Shown here piece by piece: positions 18,368 to 27,411 of a stretch of 64,000 nt of DNA. The stretch is from Bradyrhizobium ottawaense (GTDB taxonomy: Bacteria; Pseudomonadota; Alphaproteobacteria; Rhizobiales; Xanthobacteraceae). The position numbers and the translations under genes are program-made. The notes under the pieces are model-generated. The model was not told the DNA's origin, made no database searches, and saw nothing but the letters and a program-made list of their open reading frames with translations. Position 1 is the stretch's first letter. The number at the start of each line of letters is the position of its first letter. The DNA lies in contig NZ_CP029425.2 of assembly GCF_002278135.3 (NCBI RefSeq), positions 4,254,001-4,318,000 of the forward strand, written 5' to 3'.

Positions 18368-19192
18368 ATGAATTTCCGTTACTTGGCCGCGTCCGTCCGG
18401 CCGCGTGGGCGACTTCTCGCCCTGTTGACGGCGACGGCGTTGGCCGTTCCGTTTGCCGCCGAGGCCCAGACCCCGGCGCCGGCCCCGGCCCCGGGTGCGC
18501 CCAAGGCGGCTCCGGCCCCGAAAGCGGCTCCCAAGGCCGCCCCGAAGGCTCCGGCACCGGCTGCTCAGGCCCCCGCGCAGCAGGCTCCCGCTGCAGGCGC
18601 TCCGGCGCAGCAGGGCGCGGCCCAGCCGGCCGATCAGCAGATCCAGTTGATCTACGCCCCCTGGACCAAGTTCTGCCTGAAGGGCCAGGATGCCAACGCC
18701 AAGCAGGTCTGCTTCACCGGCAAGGACGGCCGCATCGAATCGGGCCAGCCGGTCATCGCCGCCGTCATCATCGAGCCGGAAGGCGAGCCCAAGAAGATCC
18801 TGCGCGTGACGCTGCCGCTCGGCATGCAGCTCGTGCACGGCACCCGCATCATCGTGGACAGCAACGCGCCGCTGCAGCAGCCCTATGTGATCTGCTTCCA
18901 GAACGGCTGCATGTCCGATTACGAGGCGACGCCCGAGCTCATCAACAGCATGAAGAAGGGCCAGAATCTCGTTGTCCAGGCGATCAACGCCAACGGCGCG
19001 CCGCTGACCCTGCCGCTGCCGCTCGCCGGCGAATTCCAGAAGGCCTATGACGGTCCGCCGACCGATCCGAAGGTGTTCGAGGAAAATCAGAAGAAGCTCC
19101 AGGAAGAGCTTCAGAAGAAGGCTGATGAGCAGCGCAAGAAGCTCGAGCAGAGCGGTGCTGCCCCGGGCGCGGCTCCGACCGGCCAGAAGTAA
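18368..19192 (+). CDS. IalB family (invasion-associated locus B) exported protein
   Basis: 274 aa. Signal peptide at 1-31 ending AAEAQ, an Ala/Pro/Lys-rich linker (about 35-95), then the IalB-type domain (IYAPWTKFCLKGQDANAKQVCFTGKDG, VTLPLGMQLVHGTRIIVD, YVICFQNGCMSDYEA) with paired cysteines suited to periplasmic disulfides, and a charged helical tail. IalB proteins are known from Bartonella; their role in environmental rhizobia is unclear. The Met at 18368 is chosen because it begins the signal peptide. A strong terminator follows at 19219. Confidence 0.88.
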   Translation: MNFRYLAASVRPRGRLLALLTATALAVPFAAEAQTPAPAPAPGAPKAAPAPKAAPKAAPKAPAPAAQAPAQQAPAAGAPAQQGAAQPADQQIQLIYAPWTKFCLKGQDANAKQVCFTGKDGRIESGQPVIAAVIIEPEGEPKKILRVTLPLGMQLVHGTRIIVDSNAPLQQPYVICFQNGCMSDYEATPELINSMKKGQNLVVQAINANGAPLTLPLPLAGEFQKAYDGPPTDPKVFEENQKKLQEELQKKADEQRKKLEQSGAAPGAAPTGQK

Positions 19193-19218
19193 TCGGGCGT
19201 CAGACGTCCAGACATGAA

Positions 19219-19246
19219 GAAGGCGCTCATCTCGAGCGCCTTTTTT
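19219..19246 (+). terminator. Rho-independent terminator after the ialB-like gene
   Basis: Perfect stem AAGGCGCTC / GAGCGCCTT with a 5-nt loop, followed by a run of T (19241-19246). It lies 27 bp after the stop and before the convergent hspQ. Confidence 0.9.
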
Positions 19247-19272
19247 GCTGGCTGGGTGCTGGTGGTGAAAAC

Positions 19273-19605
19273 CTAGTTCAGCGACGGGTTGCGCGGGCGA
19301 TAGCCGCCGGCCTTGTCCTTGATGAAGATCTCGGCGACCTGGGAATGCCGGACCGGCTCGCCGGAATCGTCGGGCAGAAGGTTCTGCTCCGAGACATAGG
19401 CGACGTATTCCGATTCCGCGTTCTCAGCGAGCAGGTGGTAGAACGGCTGGTCCTTGTGGGGCCGCACCTCCTCGGGGATCGACAGCCACCACTCCTCGGT
19501 GTTGTTGAATTCCGGATCGATGTCGAAGATCACGCCCCGGAACGAGAAGATCCGGTGGCGCACGACCTGTCCGATCTGGAATTTGGCGGTCCGCGCTTTA
19601 ATCAT
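19273..19605 (-). CDS. hspQ: Heat-shock protein HspQ (YccV/hemimethylated-DNA-binding fold)
   Basis: 110 aa beginning MIKARTAKFQIGQVVRHRIFSFRGVIFD with the family core PEFNNTEEWWLSIPEEVRPHKDQPFYHLLAENAES. In enterobacteria HspQ is an adaptor or specificity enhancer of Lon protease; that role is assumed here by family. The Met at 19605 restores the usual N-terminus and length; the ORF's 15 extra residues are discarded. It is convergent with the ialB-like gene and divergent from the AEC transporter. Confidence 0.9.
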   Translation of the reverse strand: MIKARTAKFQIGQVVRHRIFSFRGVIFDIDPEFNNTEEWWLSIPEEVRPHKDQPFYHLLAENAESEYVAYVSEQNLLPDDSGEPVRHSQVAEIFIKDKAGGYRPRNPSLN

Positions 19606-19711
19606 TCCCCGTCGATAGACCAGGATTGTGGCCGATGCTAGTGGCCTCATCTGGAATTAACGTTCACTTTGGGGGCAGATAACCCCCAAGTCTTCAGAAA
19701 ACACTTCATCA

Positions 19712-20665
19712 ATGGTCGATATCCTCAATCTGGCGCTACCTTATTTCGGCTTGATCTTCGTCGGTTTTGCCTGCGGCAAGGTCAAGTCCCTGCCGGAATC
19801 GGGTCTCGCCTGGATGAACTTCTTCCTGCTCTACGTGTCGCTGCCGGCGCTGCTGTTTGCGATCATGTCGAAGACGCCGTTTGCGGAATTGAACAACCCG
19901 CCGTTCCTGATAGCGACCACGCTCTCCACCGTCGCCGCGTTCACACTGGCGCTGGTCGTGGGCAAGGTTTTGGGACGGCTGACATTGCGCGAGGCGACGC
20001 TCGCAGGCCTCTCCGGCGGCTACGGCAATATCGGCTATATGGGGCCCGGCCTGGCGCTCGCCGTGCTCGGGACCAAGGCGGCGGCGCCGACCGCGCTGAT
20101 CTTCTGCTGCGACAGCATCTTCCTGTTCACGATCGTGCCGCTCTTGATCGAGCTGTCCGACCGCGACCATCCCTCGATCGTGCACGCCTTCGGCGTCGTG
20201 CTGAAGCAGATCGTGCTCAACCCGCTGATCATGTCGGCCTGCTTTGGCGCCGCGGTCGCGGCGCTACATATCGAGATGCCGGTCGCGCTCGACCGCACCA
20301 TCACCTTCCTCCAGAACGCCGCCGCGCCGACCGCGCTGTTCGTGCTCGGCGTGACCGTGGCGCTGCGTCCGTTCGACCGGGTGCCGTGGGAAGTGCCGGG
20401 CGTGATCGCGGTCAAGCTCCTGATCCATCCGCTGGCGGCGTTCGGCCTGATGCTGGCGTTCGGCCCCTTCGCGCAGCCCTGGACTGCGACCGCCGTGCTG
20501 ATGGCCTCGCTGCCGCCGGCGCTGAACGTGTTCGTGATCGCCCGGCAGAACGATGCCTGGATCGAATCGGCGTCCGTCGCGGTGCTGCTCGGCACCTTCG
20601 CGTCCGTGGTCACGCTGACCAGCGTGATGTGGCTGCTTCAGAGCGGACGGCTGGTGTTTCCGTGA
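19712..20665 (+). CDS. AEC (auxin efflux carrier) family transporter
   Basis: 317 aa, about ten membrane segments throughout (LALPYFGLIFVGFACGKV, FFLLYVSLPALLFAIMS and so on), with the family features YVSLPALLF and NIGYMGPGLAL in an unwound-helix region. Rhizobial members move small carboxylates or similar anions; the substrate cannot be told from sequence. It ends 6 bp before the stop of the convergent UbiH-like gene. Confidence 0.9.
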   Translation: MVDILNLALPYFGLIFVGFACGKVKSLPESGLAWMNFFLLYVSLPALLFAIMSKTPFAELNNPPFLIATTLSTVAAFTLALVVGKVLGRLTLREATLAGLSGGYGNIGYMGPGLALAVLGTKAAAPTALIFCCDSIFLFTIVPLLIELSDRDHPSIVHAFGVVLKQIVLNPLIMSACFGAAVAALHIEMPVALDRTITFLQNAAAPTALFVLGVTVALRPFDRVPWEVPGVIAVKLLIHPLAAFGLMLAFGPFAQPWTATAVLMASLPPALNVFVIARQNDAWIESASVAVLLGTFASVVTLTSVMWLLQSGRLVFP

Positions 20666-20671
20666 GAGAAG

Positions 20672-21856
20672 TTACCGCCGCCAGGTCGGCGTCAGGCCTT
20701 CGCGCATCGCAAAACGCCGGAGCGGGCCGATGGCGCCGAGCAGGTGCATGCCGACGGCACGGACCGGCTGAAGCGGAAGGAAATCGTTGAGCAGCGAGCG
20801 GTTGGCGATGTCGATCGCAAAGGTGCGGCTCAAAACGTCCGGACGCCGCGCGCGGTCGTAGCGTTTGAGCACGTCGGGCGCGCCGGGATCCTGGCCGGCT
20901 GCGATGACCTCGCCCGCGAGCCTGGCAACATCGGCGGCATCGCGCAGGCCGAGATTGAGGCCCTGGGCGCCGATCGGCGGAACCACATGGGCGGCTTCGC
21001 CAACCAGCGCGATGCGGTCTCGGCCGAAGGATTTCGGACGTTCGATCGCGAGCGGAAACAGGTTGCGGCCGGGCTCGACCGTCATGCGTCCCAGGATCGA
21101 ATGCGACTGTTTCTCGATCGCGGCCGACAGCTCGGCATCGCTGAGGCCGCGGAGCCGCTCCGCCTCCGCAGGCGCCGAGACCCAGACGATGCTGGAGCGG
21201 TCGCCGGGCAGGGGCACGAACACGCAGGGTCCATGCGGTGTGTGGAACTCGGTCGAGACGTTGCGATGCGGCCGCGTGTGACCGACGTTGAAGGTCAGCG
21301 CCGTCTGCGTCAGCTCGCGCCGCGTCACCGCGATGCCGGCAGCTTCGCGGCACAGCGAATGTCGGCCGTCGGCGCCGACCACCAGGCGGGCCGAGAGAAA
21401 CTGCGCGGAGGCGGTGTGGACCGCGACGTCGTCGGCTTCGATGACGATGGTTTCGGCCTCGTCGTCGAAACGGATGAGATTGGGCAGCTCAGCCGCACGC
21501 TCTTCCAGAGCCAGCATCAGCGACCGGTTGTCGATGTTGTAGCCGAAGGCGTCGAGCGCGATTTCGTGACAGGAGAACCGGACCTCCGGCGCGCGGAACA
21601 GCCGGCCGGTGTCGTCGACGAGGCGCATGACCTCCAGCGCGGCGGCCTTGTCCTTGCAGCGGGACCAGACGTCAAGCGTCTCCAGCAGCTCGACGGAGGC
21701 GCCGAGCAGCGCGGTGGTGCGATTGTCGGCATAGGGAACGCGCCGCGCCACCAGCGCGGTCCGCGCACCCGCCTGCGCCAACGCGATGGCCGCCGCAAGT
21801 CCGGCCGGTCCGCCGCCGATCACGGCGGCGTCATGGAGTGTCGATGCGTCTGTCAT
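20672..21856 (-). CDS. UbiH/UbiF-type FAD-dependent monooxygenase
   Basis: 394 aa. N-terminal FAD dinucleotide motif AAVIGGGPAGLAAAIALAQAG (residues 10-30), middle DGRHSLCREAAG (DG motif), and GDRIALVGEAAHVVPPIGAQGLNLGLRD with the GD/HxxxPxxGQG flavin motif. It probably hydroxylates a ubiquinone precursor ring. Which position (C5, C6 or C1) cannot be assigned by eye, so no symbol is given. The start at 21856 (MTDASTLHDA) is used because the ORF's extra 29 residues run into the divergent pcs promoter. Confidence 0.88.
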   Translation of the reverse strand: MTDASTLHDAAVIGGGPAGLAAAIALAQAGARTALVARRVPYADNRTTALLGASVELLETLDVWSRCKDKAAALEVMRLVDDTGRLFRAPEVRFSCHEIALDAFGYNIDNRSLMLALEERAAELPNLIRFDDEAETIVIEADDVAVHTASAQFLSARLVVGADGRHSLCREAAGIAVTRRELTQTALTFNVGHTRPHRNVSTEFHTPHGPCVFVPLPGDRSSIVWVSAPAEAERLRGLSDAELSAAIEKQSHSILGRMTVEPGRNLFPLAIERPKSFGRDRIALVGEAAHVVPPIGAQGLNLGLRDAADVARLAGEVIAAGQDPGAPDVLKRYDRARRPDVLSRTFAIDIANRSLLNDFLPLQPVRAVGMHLLGAIGPLRRFAMREGLTPTWRR

Positions 21857-21984
21857 GGAGCGACAAATGACACGCTCCGCGGCAAATTCAAGCCCGCTGA
21901 TTGTGCCTGATTTTATGACAGATTGTGCGACCGGGCGTCGCAATGGCGGATGTGCAAACCGGCCTCATTCTGATAGCAGAAGCC

Positions 21985-22710
21985 ATGGATACCCAGCAGG
22001 ATTCCCTGAAGCCGAAACCGGCGATCCGCGCCGCGGCCTTCTCGGTGCACATCTTCACCGCGTTCGGCGCGGCGATCGCGCTATTGGCGATGCTGGAGGC
22101 CGTGCGCGAGCACTGGGCGGCGATGTTTCAATGGCTGGGCGTCGCCCTGATCATCGACGCGATCGACGGGCCGATCGCGCGCCGGCTCGACGTCAAGAAC
22201 GTGCAGCCGAACTGGTCTGGCGACGTGCTCGATCTCGTGGTCGACTTCGTCACCTATGTCTTCGTGCCGGCCTACGCGATCGTCGCCAGCGGCCTGCTGC
22301 TGCCGGTCGCAGCTCCCTTGCTCGGCGTCGCCATCATCGTCACCAGCGCACTATATTTCGCCGATCTGCGCATGAAGGCGGACGACAATCATTTCCGCGG
22401 CTTCCCGGCACTGTGGAATGCGGCTGCGTTCTATCTGTTCCTGCTGCATTGGCCGCCGCTGTGGTCGACGCTGCTGGTGGCCGCGCTCGTCGTGCTGACC
22501 TTCGTGCCGTTCCACGTGTTGCATCCGGTCCGCGTCGTGCGGCTGCGCTGGCTGACGATGTCGCTGATCGCGATCTGGGCGCTGCTTGGCCTCTACGTGC
22601 TGGAGATGGATTTCCGCGTCGGCGCCGGCGTCACCATCGCACTCTGCGCGATCGCGCTCTGGATCAGCTTCAGCGATGCGCTGATACGTCTGGTAAGATC
22701 GTTCGCATGA
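21985..22710 (+). CDS. pcs: Phosphatidylcholine synthase (CDP-choline pathway)
   Basis: 241-aa multi-spanning inner-membrane enzyme joining choline to CDP-diacylglycerol. It carries the Pcs version of the CDP-alcohol phosphotransferase motif, D-x2-DG-x2-AR-x12-G-x3-D-x3-D, from DAIDGPIAR onwards, with the 12-residue spacer that separates Pcs from ordinary phosphatidyltransferases. Phosphatidylcholine is typical of rhizobia and important for symbiosis in several species. MDTQQDSLKPKP at 21985 is the likely start. The stop overlaps the terC start by 4 nt. Confidence 0.95.
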   Translation: MDTQQDSLKPKPAIRAAAFSVHIFTAFGAAIALLAMLEAVREHWAAMFQWLGVALIIDAIDGPIARRLDVKNVQPNWSGDVLDLVVDFVTYVFVPAYAIVASGLLLPVAAPLLGVAIIVTSALYFADLRMKADDNHFRGFPALWNAAAFYLFLLHWPPLWSTLLVAALVVLTFVPFHVLHPVRVVRLRWLTMSLIAIWALLGLYVLEMDFRVGAGVTIALCAIALWISFSDALIRLVRSFA

Positions 22711-23441
22711 TGCATCTGTTGACCAGTCCCGAAGCCTGGGCCGCGCTGCTCACCCTGACCGCGCTCGAGATCGTGCTCGGCATCGACAACGTCATCTTCC
22801 TGTCGGTGATCGTCTCGCGCATCCCCCAGCAGCAGGCGGACCGCGCCCGCAAGATCGGACTCGCTCTCGCGCTGATCTTCCGCATCATCCTGCTCAGCGT
22901 CCTGGTCTGGCTGATCGGCCTGACCGCGCCGGTTTTTTCATTCAAGGGCGCGGACTTCTCCTGGCGCGACCTCATCCTGATCGGCGGCGGCCTGTTCCTG
23001 ATCGCGAAGGCGACGCACGAGATCCACGCCGAGGTCGAGGCCGATGACGGCGAGGCCGATCAGAAGTCCGGCGGCAGCGCCTTCTTCTGGGTGATCATCC
23101 AGATCATCGTCATCGACATCGTGTTCTCGCTGGATTCGATCATCACCGCGATCGGCATGGCCCAGGATATCGAGATCATGATCGCGGCGGTCGTGATCGC
23201 CTGCCTGATCATGTACATTTCGTCGGGCCCGGTGTCGCGCTTCGTCGCGGAGCATCCGACCACGAAAATGCTGGCACTGGCGTTCCTGGTGCTGATCGGC
23301 GTCGCGCTGGTCGCGGACGGATTCCAATTCCACATTCCGCGCGGCTACATCTATTTTGCAATTGCGTTCTCGGCCGCCGTCGAATTCTTCAACGTGCTGG
23401 CCAAGCGCAACCGCAGGAAGATCAGCAAGCCGTCGGTTTAG
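22707..23441 (+). CDS. TerC family integral membrane protein
   Basis: 244 aa with about seven membrane segments and TerC hallmarks: ALEIVLGIDNVIFLSV near the N-terminus and VIDIVFSLDSIITAIGMA in the second half, each with a buried Asp in a helix. Family members export manganese or load metals into secreted enzymes. A hydrophilic acidic loop (EVEADDGEADQKSGG) lies between the halves. Two adjacent Met codons (22707, 22710) are possible starts; either overlaps or abuts the pcs stop, implying coupled translation. Confidence 0.92.
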   Translation: MMHLLTSPEAWAALLTLTALEIVLGIDNVIFLSVIVSRIPQQQADRARKIGLALALIFRIILLSVLVWLIGLTAPVFSFKGADFSWRDLILIGGGLFLIAKATHEIHAEVEADDGEADQKSGGSAFFWVIIQIIVIDIVFSLDSIITAIGMAQDIEIMIAAVVIACLIMYISSGPVSRFVAEHPTTKMLALAFLVLIGVALVADGFQFHIPRGYIYFAIAFSAAVEFFNVLAKRNRRKISKPSV

Positions 23442-23515
23442 GCGTTCCAGCTACATCGAGTTGACAAGGCGGGCGCGATGTCTTTCGCTGGCCTTTGAGA
23501 AGAGGAGGTCAGGTG

Positions 23516-24490
23516 ATGACCAAAGCGGTCCGTGTGCACAAGGTCGGAGGCCCCGAAGCCCTGGTCTATGAGAGCGTCGATGTGCCGGCGCCCGGGCCCG
23601 GCGAGGTGCGCATCCGCCAGCATGCGGTCGGCCTGAACTTCATCGACGTCTATTACCGCACCGGTCTCTACAAGGCGCCGGGGCTGCCCTTCATTGCCGG
23701 CAACGAGGCCTCGGGCGAGGTCGTCGCCGTCGGGCCCGGCGTGACGCATTTCCATCCCGGCGATCGCGTCGCCTACTACCACAATCTCGGAGCCTATACC
23801 GGCGAGCGCAACCTTCCCTGGGAGAAGCTGGTCAAGCTGCCCGATCACATCACCCACGAGCAGGGGGCCGTGCTGATGCTCAAGGGCCTGACGGTCTGGT
23901 ATCTCCTGCACAAGACCTTCAAGGTCGAGCCGCATCATCGCGTGCTGATCCACGCCGCGGCCGGCGGCATCGGCCTCTTGGCCTGCCAATGGGCGAGGGC
24001 GCTCGGGGCCCACGTCATCGGCACGGTCGGCTCGCGCGAGAAGGCCGAGCTCGCCGAGGCCAATGGCTGCGATCACGTCATCCTCTACAACGAGGAGGAC
24101 TTCGTCGCGCGCGTCAAGCAGATCAGCCGCAACGAAGGCTGCGACGTCGTCTATGACGGCGTCGGCAAGGCGACCTTCCCGGGCTCGCTGTCGTGCCTGA
24201 AGCCGCGCGGCATGTTCGTCTCCTTCGGCAACGCCTCCGGCCCGGTGCCGCCGTTCTCGATCGCCGAGCTCAACAATCACGGCTCGCTGTTTGCGACGCG
24301 GCCGAAGCTCAACGACTACGTCGGCACGCGCAAGGAGCTGCTCGAAGGCGCCGACACGCTGTTCGCCGCCGTCATCAACGGCAAGCTGCACGTACCGATC
24401 AACCACGCCTACGCGCTGAAGGATGCCGCGAAGGCGCATATCGATCTCGAGAGCCGCAAGACCACGGGGGCTTCGATCTTGAAGCCGTAG
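23516..24490 (+). CDS. qor: Zinc-free quinone oxidoreductase (zeta-crystallin type MDR)
   Basis: 324 aa of the medium-chain dehydrogenase family without zinc ligands. GroES-like domain first, then HAAAGGIGLLACQWARALGAHVIGTVGS (NADPH-binding AAGGxG motif) and YDGVGKATFPGSL. It matches NADPH:quinone reductase in length and layout. The Met at 23516 is preceded by GAGGAGG, which fixes the start against the longer ORF at 23495. It ends just before a palindromic repeat and the convergent aminotransferase. Confidence 0.92.
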   Translation: MTKAVRVHKVGGPEALVYESVDVPAPGPGEVRIRQHAVGLNFIDVYYRTGLYKAPGLPFIAGNEASGEVVAVGPGVTHFHPGDRVAYYHNLGAYTGERNLPWEKLVKLPDHITHEQGAVLMLKGLTVWYLLHKTFKVEPHHRVLIHAAAGGIGLLACQWARALGAHVIGTVGSREKAELAEANGCDHVILYNEEDFVARVKQISRNEGCDVVYDGVGKATFPGSLSCLKPRGMFVSFGNASGPVPPFSIAELNNHGSLFATRPKLNDYVGTRKELLEGADTLFAAVINGKLHVPINHAYALKDAAKAHIDLESRKTTGASILKP

Positions 24491-24495
24491 CGCTC

Positions 24496-24630
24496 GTGTC
24501 CCGGACCAGCCGCAACGCCTGAAGCGTTGCGGCGCAGAGCCGGGACCCAGATGCAACACGCACTGCGGAGAGATTGGCCCCGGCTCAGCAGTGCACCGTC
24601 GAAGAGACGCTGCGTTGCGTCCGGGGCACG
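24496..24630. repeat. Long imperfect palindrome between convergent genes (family A)
   Basis: Starts GTGTCCCGGACC, carries inner inverted segments (GCAACGC.../GCGTTGC, GAGCCGGGACC opposed by GGCCCCGGCTC) and ends GCGTCCGGGGCACG. A shorter relative with the same ends lies at 40820-40868, also between convergent genes. It probably acts as a bidirectional hairpin at gene ends. Confidence 0.65.
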
Positions 24631-24639
24631 CGACGGGTG

Positions 24640-25830
24640 CTACGCCACGCGCCGTGCCGCGCCGGCCTTGGTCAAGATCCCGTCGAGACAATCGATCATC
24701 TCGGCGATCTCTGCCTTCGCGACGTTCAGCGCAGGCATGAAGCGCAGCGTGTCGAGCTGCGGCGCATTGAGGAGCACGCCGGCTTCGAACGCTTGCGCGA
24801 CGATGCCGGGCGCGATCGGCAGCTTGAGGTCGAGCGCGAGCAGCAGCCCGCGTCCTCGCACGCCGCCGAGCCCATGCCGGGCCGAGACCTTCTGCAGCTC
24901 GCTTTCGAGCAGCAGGCCGGTCTCGGTGACCTGTTTCAGGAAGTCCGGCTTGCCGACCTCCTCGAGCACGGCGAGCCCCGCCGCGCACATGATCGGGTTG
25001 CCGTTGAACGTGCCGCCCTGGTCGCCGTGCTCGAAGCAGGAGGTATGCTCGGTGGCAAGCAGGGCGGCGAGCGGCACGCCGCCGCCGATGCCCTTGCCGA
25101 GCGTCATGATGTCGGGCGCGATCCCGGCGTGCTCGTAGTGGAAGAGTTTTCCGGTCCGGCCCATGCCGGTCTGGATCTCGTCGAAAATGAGCAGCAAGCC
25201 GTGGGCTTTGGTCAGCGCGCGCAGCTGTTGCAGGAACTGATCGGTCGCTGGCCAAACGCCTGATTCACCCTGGATCGGTTCGAGCATCACCGCGACGGTG
25301 TTGTCATTGATCAAGCTCTCGACCGAGGCGATGTCGTTGAGCTTCGCCTTCTTGAAGCCTGCGACCTTCGGCTCGAACAGCGGCTCGAACGCCTTCTTGC
25401 CCGAGGCCGACATCGTCGCCAGCGTTCGGCCGTGAAAGCCGCCTTCGAAGCTGATGATCTCGAACGCGCCGCCTTTGTGCAGGGTGCCATATTTGCGCGC
25501 GAGCTTGATCGCGCCCTCGTTGGCCTCCGCGCCGGAATTGGCGAAGAACACCTGGTCGAAGGCGCTGTTCGCGACCAGCGCTTGCGCCAGCTTCAGGCTC
25601 GGCTCGTTGTAGAAAGCCGGGCTCGGCGTCAGCAGCCGCCTGGCTTGCGCACTCAGTGCGTCGGCGATCGCAGGCGGGGAGTGGCCGAGGCAGTTCACGG
25701 CCCAGCCCTGCACGAAATCGAGATAGCGCTTGCGGTCGTCGTCCCAGAGGTAGGAGCCCGCGCCGCGGACGAACACGGCCTTGGGCCGTGCGGTGATGTC
25801 CATCAGCGCGTCGTACGGATGCGTGGTCAT
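24640..25830 (-). CDS. argD: Acetylornithine aminotransferase (class III PLP enzyme)
   Basis: 396 aa. Class III aminotransferase: [22 protein letters not shown] (residues 94-114), [13 protein letters not shown] with PLP-ring Asp217, and [14 protein letters not shown] with the Schiff-base Lys246. The beginning [20 protein letters not shown] resembles betaproteobacterial ArgD-like proteins. It transfers the amino group in ornithine/arginine synthesis. No argF is adjacent, so other aminotransferase substrates are possible. The 102 bp upstream hold an intrinsic terminator, preceded by an Arg-rich leader ORF ending in four Arg codons; this supports an arginine role and attenuation control. A good ribosome binding site (GAGGAG) precedes the ATG. 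Confidence 0.85.
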   Translation of the reverse strand: MTTHPYDALMDITARPKAVFVRGAGSYLWDDDRKRYLDFVQGWAVNCLGHSPPAIADALSAQARRLLTPSPAFYNEPSLKLAQALVANSAFDQVFFANSGAEANEGAIKLARKYGTLHKGGAFEIISFEGGFHGRTLATMSASGKKAFEPLFEPKVAGFKKAKLNDIASVESLINDNTVAVMLEPIQGESGVWPATDQFLQQLRALTKAHGLLLIFDEIQTGMGRTGKLFHYEHAGIAPDIMTLGKGIGGGVPLAALLATEHTSCFEHGDQGGTFNGNPIMCAAGLAVLEEVGKPDFLKQVTETGLLLESELQKVSARHGLGGVRGRGLLLALDLKLPIAPGIVAQAFEAGVLLNAPQLDTLRFMPALNVAKAEIAEMIDCLDGILTKAGAARRVA

Positions 25831-25865
25831 GTCGAACTCCTCTGGAGGCGGGTGGAAAACGGGCG

Positions 25866-25901
25866 CAAAAAGCAGAAAGGCCGCACCTTGCGGGTGCGGC
25901 C
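25866..25901 (-). terminator. Intrinsic terminator in the argD leader (attenuator)
   Basis: In the argD transcript an 11-bp stem AAGGCCGCACC / GGUGCGGCCUU with a 5-nt loop is followed by UUUCUGCUUUUU. It is placed between a short Arg-rich ORF (stop at 25932) and the argD start (25830), where a normal end-of-gene terminator is not expected. Its left arm contains CGCACCC (25892-25898), complementary to GGGUGCG inside the leader ORF (25954-25960). Confidence 0.85.
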
Positions 25902-25931
25902 TTCTCGAAAACTTCAGCTGAATTCAGTGGT

Positions 25932-26024
25932 TCAGCGGCGTCGTCGGACATGGCGCACCCTCTCATCGTCGCGGGAGCGACGACGGAGCATTTCGGTGCG
26001 CAGGTGGGTCCGGGAATTGATCAT
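25932..26024 (-). CDS. Arginine-rich leader peptide of argD (30 aa)
   Basis: 30-codon ORF starting at 26024 with 12 Arg codons, including RRR at residues 14-16 and four consecutive Arg codons (CGA CGA CGC CGC) directly before the stop. It precedes an intrinsic terminator and then argD, the classic order for ribosome-mediated attenuation. A hairpin GCUGAA/UUCAGC (25917-25936) covers the stop codon. A TTGACA box at 26057-26062 may be the -35 element; no strong -10 was seen. Arg-rich frames can arise by chance in GC-rich DNA, so the case rests on the combination of peptide, terminator and target gene. Confidence 0.7.
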   Translation of the reverse strand: MINSRTHLRTEMLRRRSRDDERVRHVRRRR

Positions 26025-26128
26025 GGGGCGGGTCCCTACAGCCGAATGGCAGGGCTTGTCAAGCGGTCGTTTTGCAAAACACCCGCCTGGCGTGCATCGA
26101 TCAGGTCCATCTTCGTTGCCCAAGAGGC

Positions 26129-27286
26129 TTACTCGACGCCGTAATGGGCGAACTCGTCGACGATCCCAGCGTTGATCGCTTTCGCTGCCGCGATGTCGCG
26201 CTCGGCGCCTTCGTTGTCGCCCTTCTTCCGCTTTGCGAGCCCACGGCCGTAGAGCGAGCTGTCGTACGCGGGCTTGGTGCTCAGTGCCGCGTCGTAGTCC
26301 GCAATCGCCGCGTCGAGATTGCCGAGCTTGAGGTAGGTGAGGGCGCGGCTGTCCAGGGTGTAGGGATCGTTCGGGGCCATCGTCAGCGACTGATCGCAAT
26401 CGGCCAGCGCCTCCTGCAGACGGCCGAGGATCGCGCGCGTCATGCAGCGCGAATTGAATGCGCCGGGATAGCTCGCATTGGCCTTGATAGACCGATCGTA
26501 ATCCTCCAGTGCCAGCGTATAATCGTGCGCATCGAAATACATGTTCGCGCGCGCATAGAAATCGCGGTCGTTGTTCGGGCTGAGCTGCAGCGACTTGGCG
26601 AAGTCAGCCAGCGCGCGGACCCGGTCGCCGCGATCGCGGTAGAGGCGTGCGCGGTTGCCGTAAGCCGGGCCGTAGGTCGGGTCGAACTTGATCGACAGAT
26701 CGAAATCCGCAAGCCCACGCTCGTCCTCGCCGTGGTTGCGATAAGCGGTGCCGCGATTGAAATAGGCCAGCGCGAATTTCGGGTCGAGCTTGATGGCCTG
26801 ATCGTAGTCGGCGATTGCGCGCTCGTAGTCGTTCTTGTCGATGAGGGAGTTGCCGCGGTTGTTGTAGTAGAGCGGGTCGCGGGCGTTAAACCGGATCGCG
26901 CGTGTGTAATCGGCAATGGCGTGATCTTTCTCGCCGAGATCGTCATGGGCAATCCCCCTGTTGTACCAGAGGTCGGAATGTCCAGGATTGAGCTCGATCG
27001 CACGGTTGAAGTCCACCAGCGCACGCGCGGCGTCGCCCCTTCGCCGGAGCATTTCGCCGCGATTGGCGAGCGCATGCACATCGTTGGGATTGGCCTTGAG
27101 CACCGCCGAGCAGCCCTCGACGCGCTGCTCCTCGCGGCTCCCGTCGTCGTCCGCGTAGCACCATTGGCGCAGCTGTGCGGCTGACGGGGATCGCGCCGCG
27201 GCGGGGGCGGATAGCGCGAGCAGGGCCATCGTGAGGCCGATGGCCGACAGCTTGAACCAAATTGCTGATGTTTCGTCGTATTCCAT
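26129..27286 (-). CDS. Exported tetratricopeptide-repeat protein
   Basis: 385 aa from MEYDETSAIWFKLSAIGL (27286). A signal-anchor or cleavable signal is at about residues 10-32 (ending APAAARS), then roughly eight to nine tandem TPR units with the usual W/Y-x-N-R-G and A-x2-DY/F-x2-A-I patterns (for example SDLWYNRGIAHDDLGEKDHAIADYTRAI). It is likely a periplasmic protein-interaction scaffold. The longer ORF start (27460) overlaps the divergent gene and is rejected. The argD leader lies 104 bp downstream on the same strand. Confidence 0.88.
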   Translation of the reverse strand: MEYDETSAIWFKLSAIGLTMALLALSAPAAARSPSAAQLRQWCYADDDGSREEQRVEGCSAVLKANPNDVHALANRGEMLRRRGDAARALVDFNRAIELNPGHSDLWYNRGIAHDDLGEKDHAIADYTRAIRFNARDPLYYNNRGNSLIDKNDYERAIADYDQAIKLDPKFALAYFNRGTAYRNHGEDERGLADFDLSIKFDPTYGPAYGNRARLYRDRGDRVRALADFAKSLQLSPNNDRDFYARANMYFDAHDYTLALEDYDRSIKANASYPGAFNSRCMTRAILGRLQEALADCDQSLTMAPNDPYTLDSRALTYLKLGNLDAAIADYDAALSTKPAYDSSLYGRGLAKRKKGDNEGAERDIAAAKAINAGIVDEFAHYGVE

Positions 27287-27411
27287 TTGCGTACCGCGTC
27301 GAAACCATTGCGCCTCTAGCGCGTTTGTGATCGAAGGACGCGACTTGGTTCGAACCGGACGCAATTCGGGCGAGACCAAGAGGGACGGGACCAACCAGAC
27401 AGTTTTCAGCC

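Noticed and set aside
25304..25966. 220-aa ORF overlapping argD start and leader
   Set aside because: Wrong frame relative to argD and runs through the terminator hairpin; a shadow.
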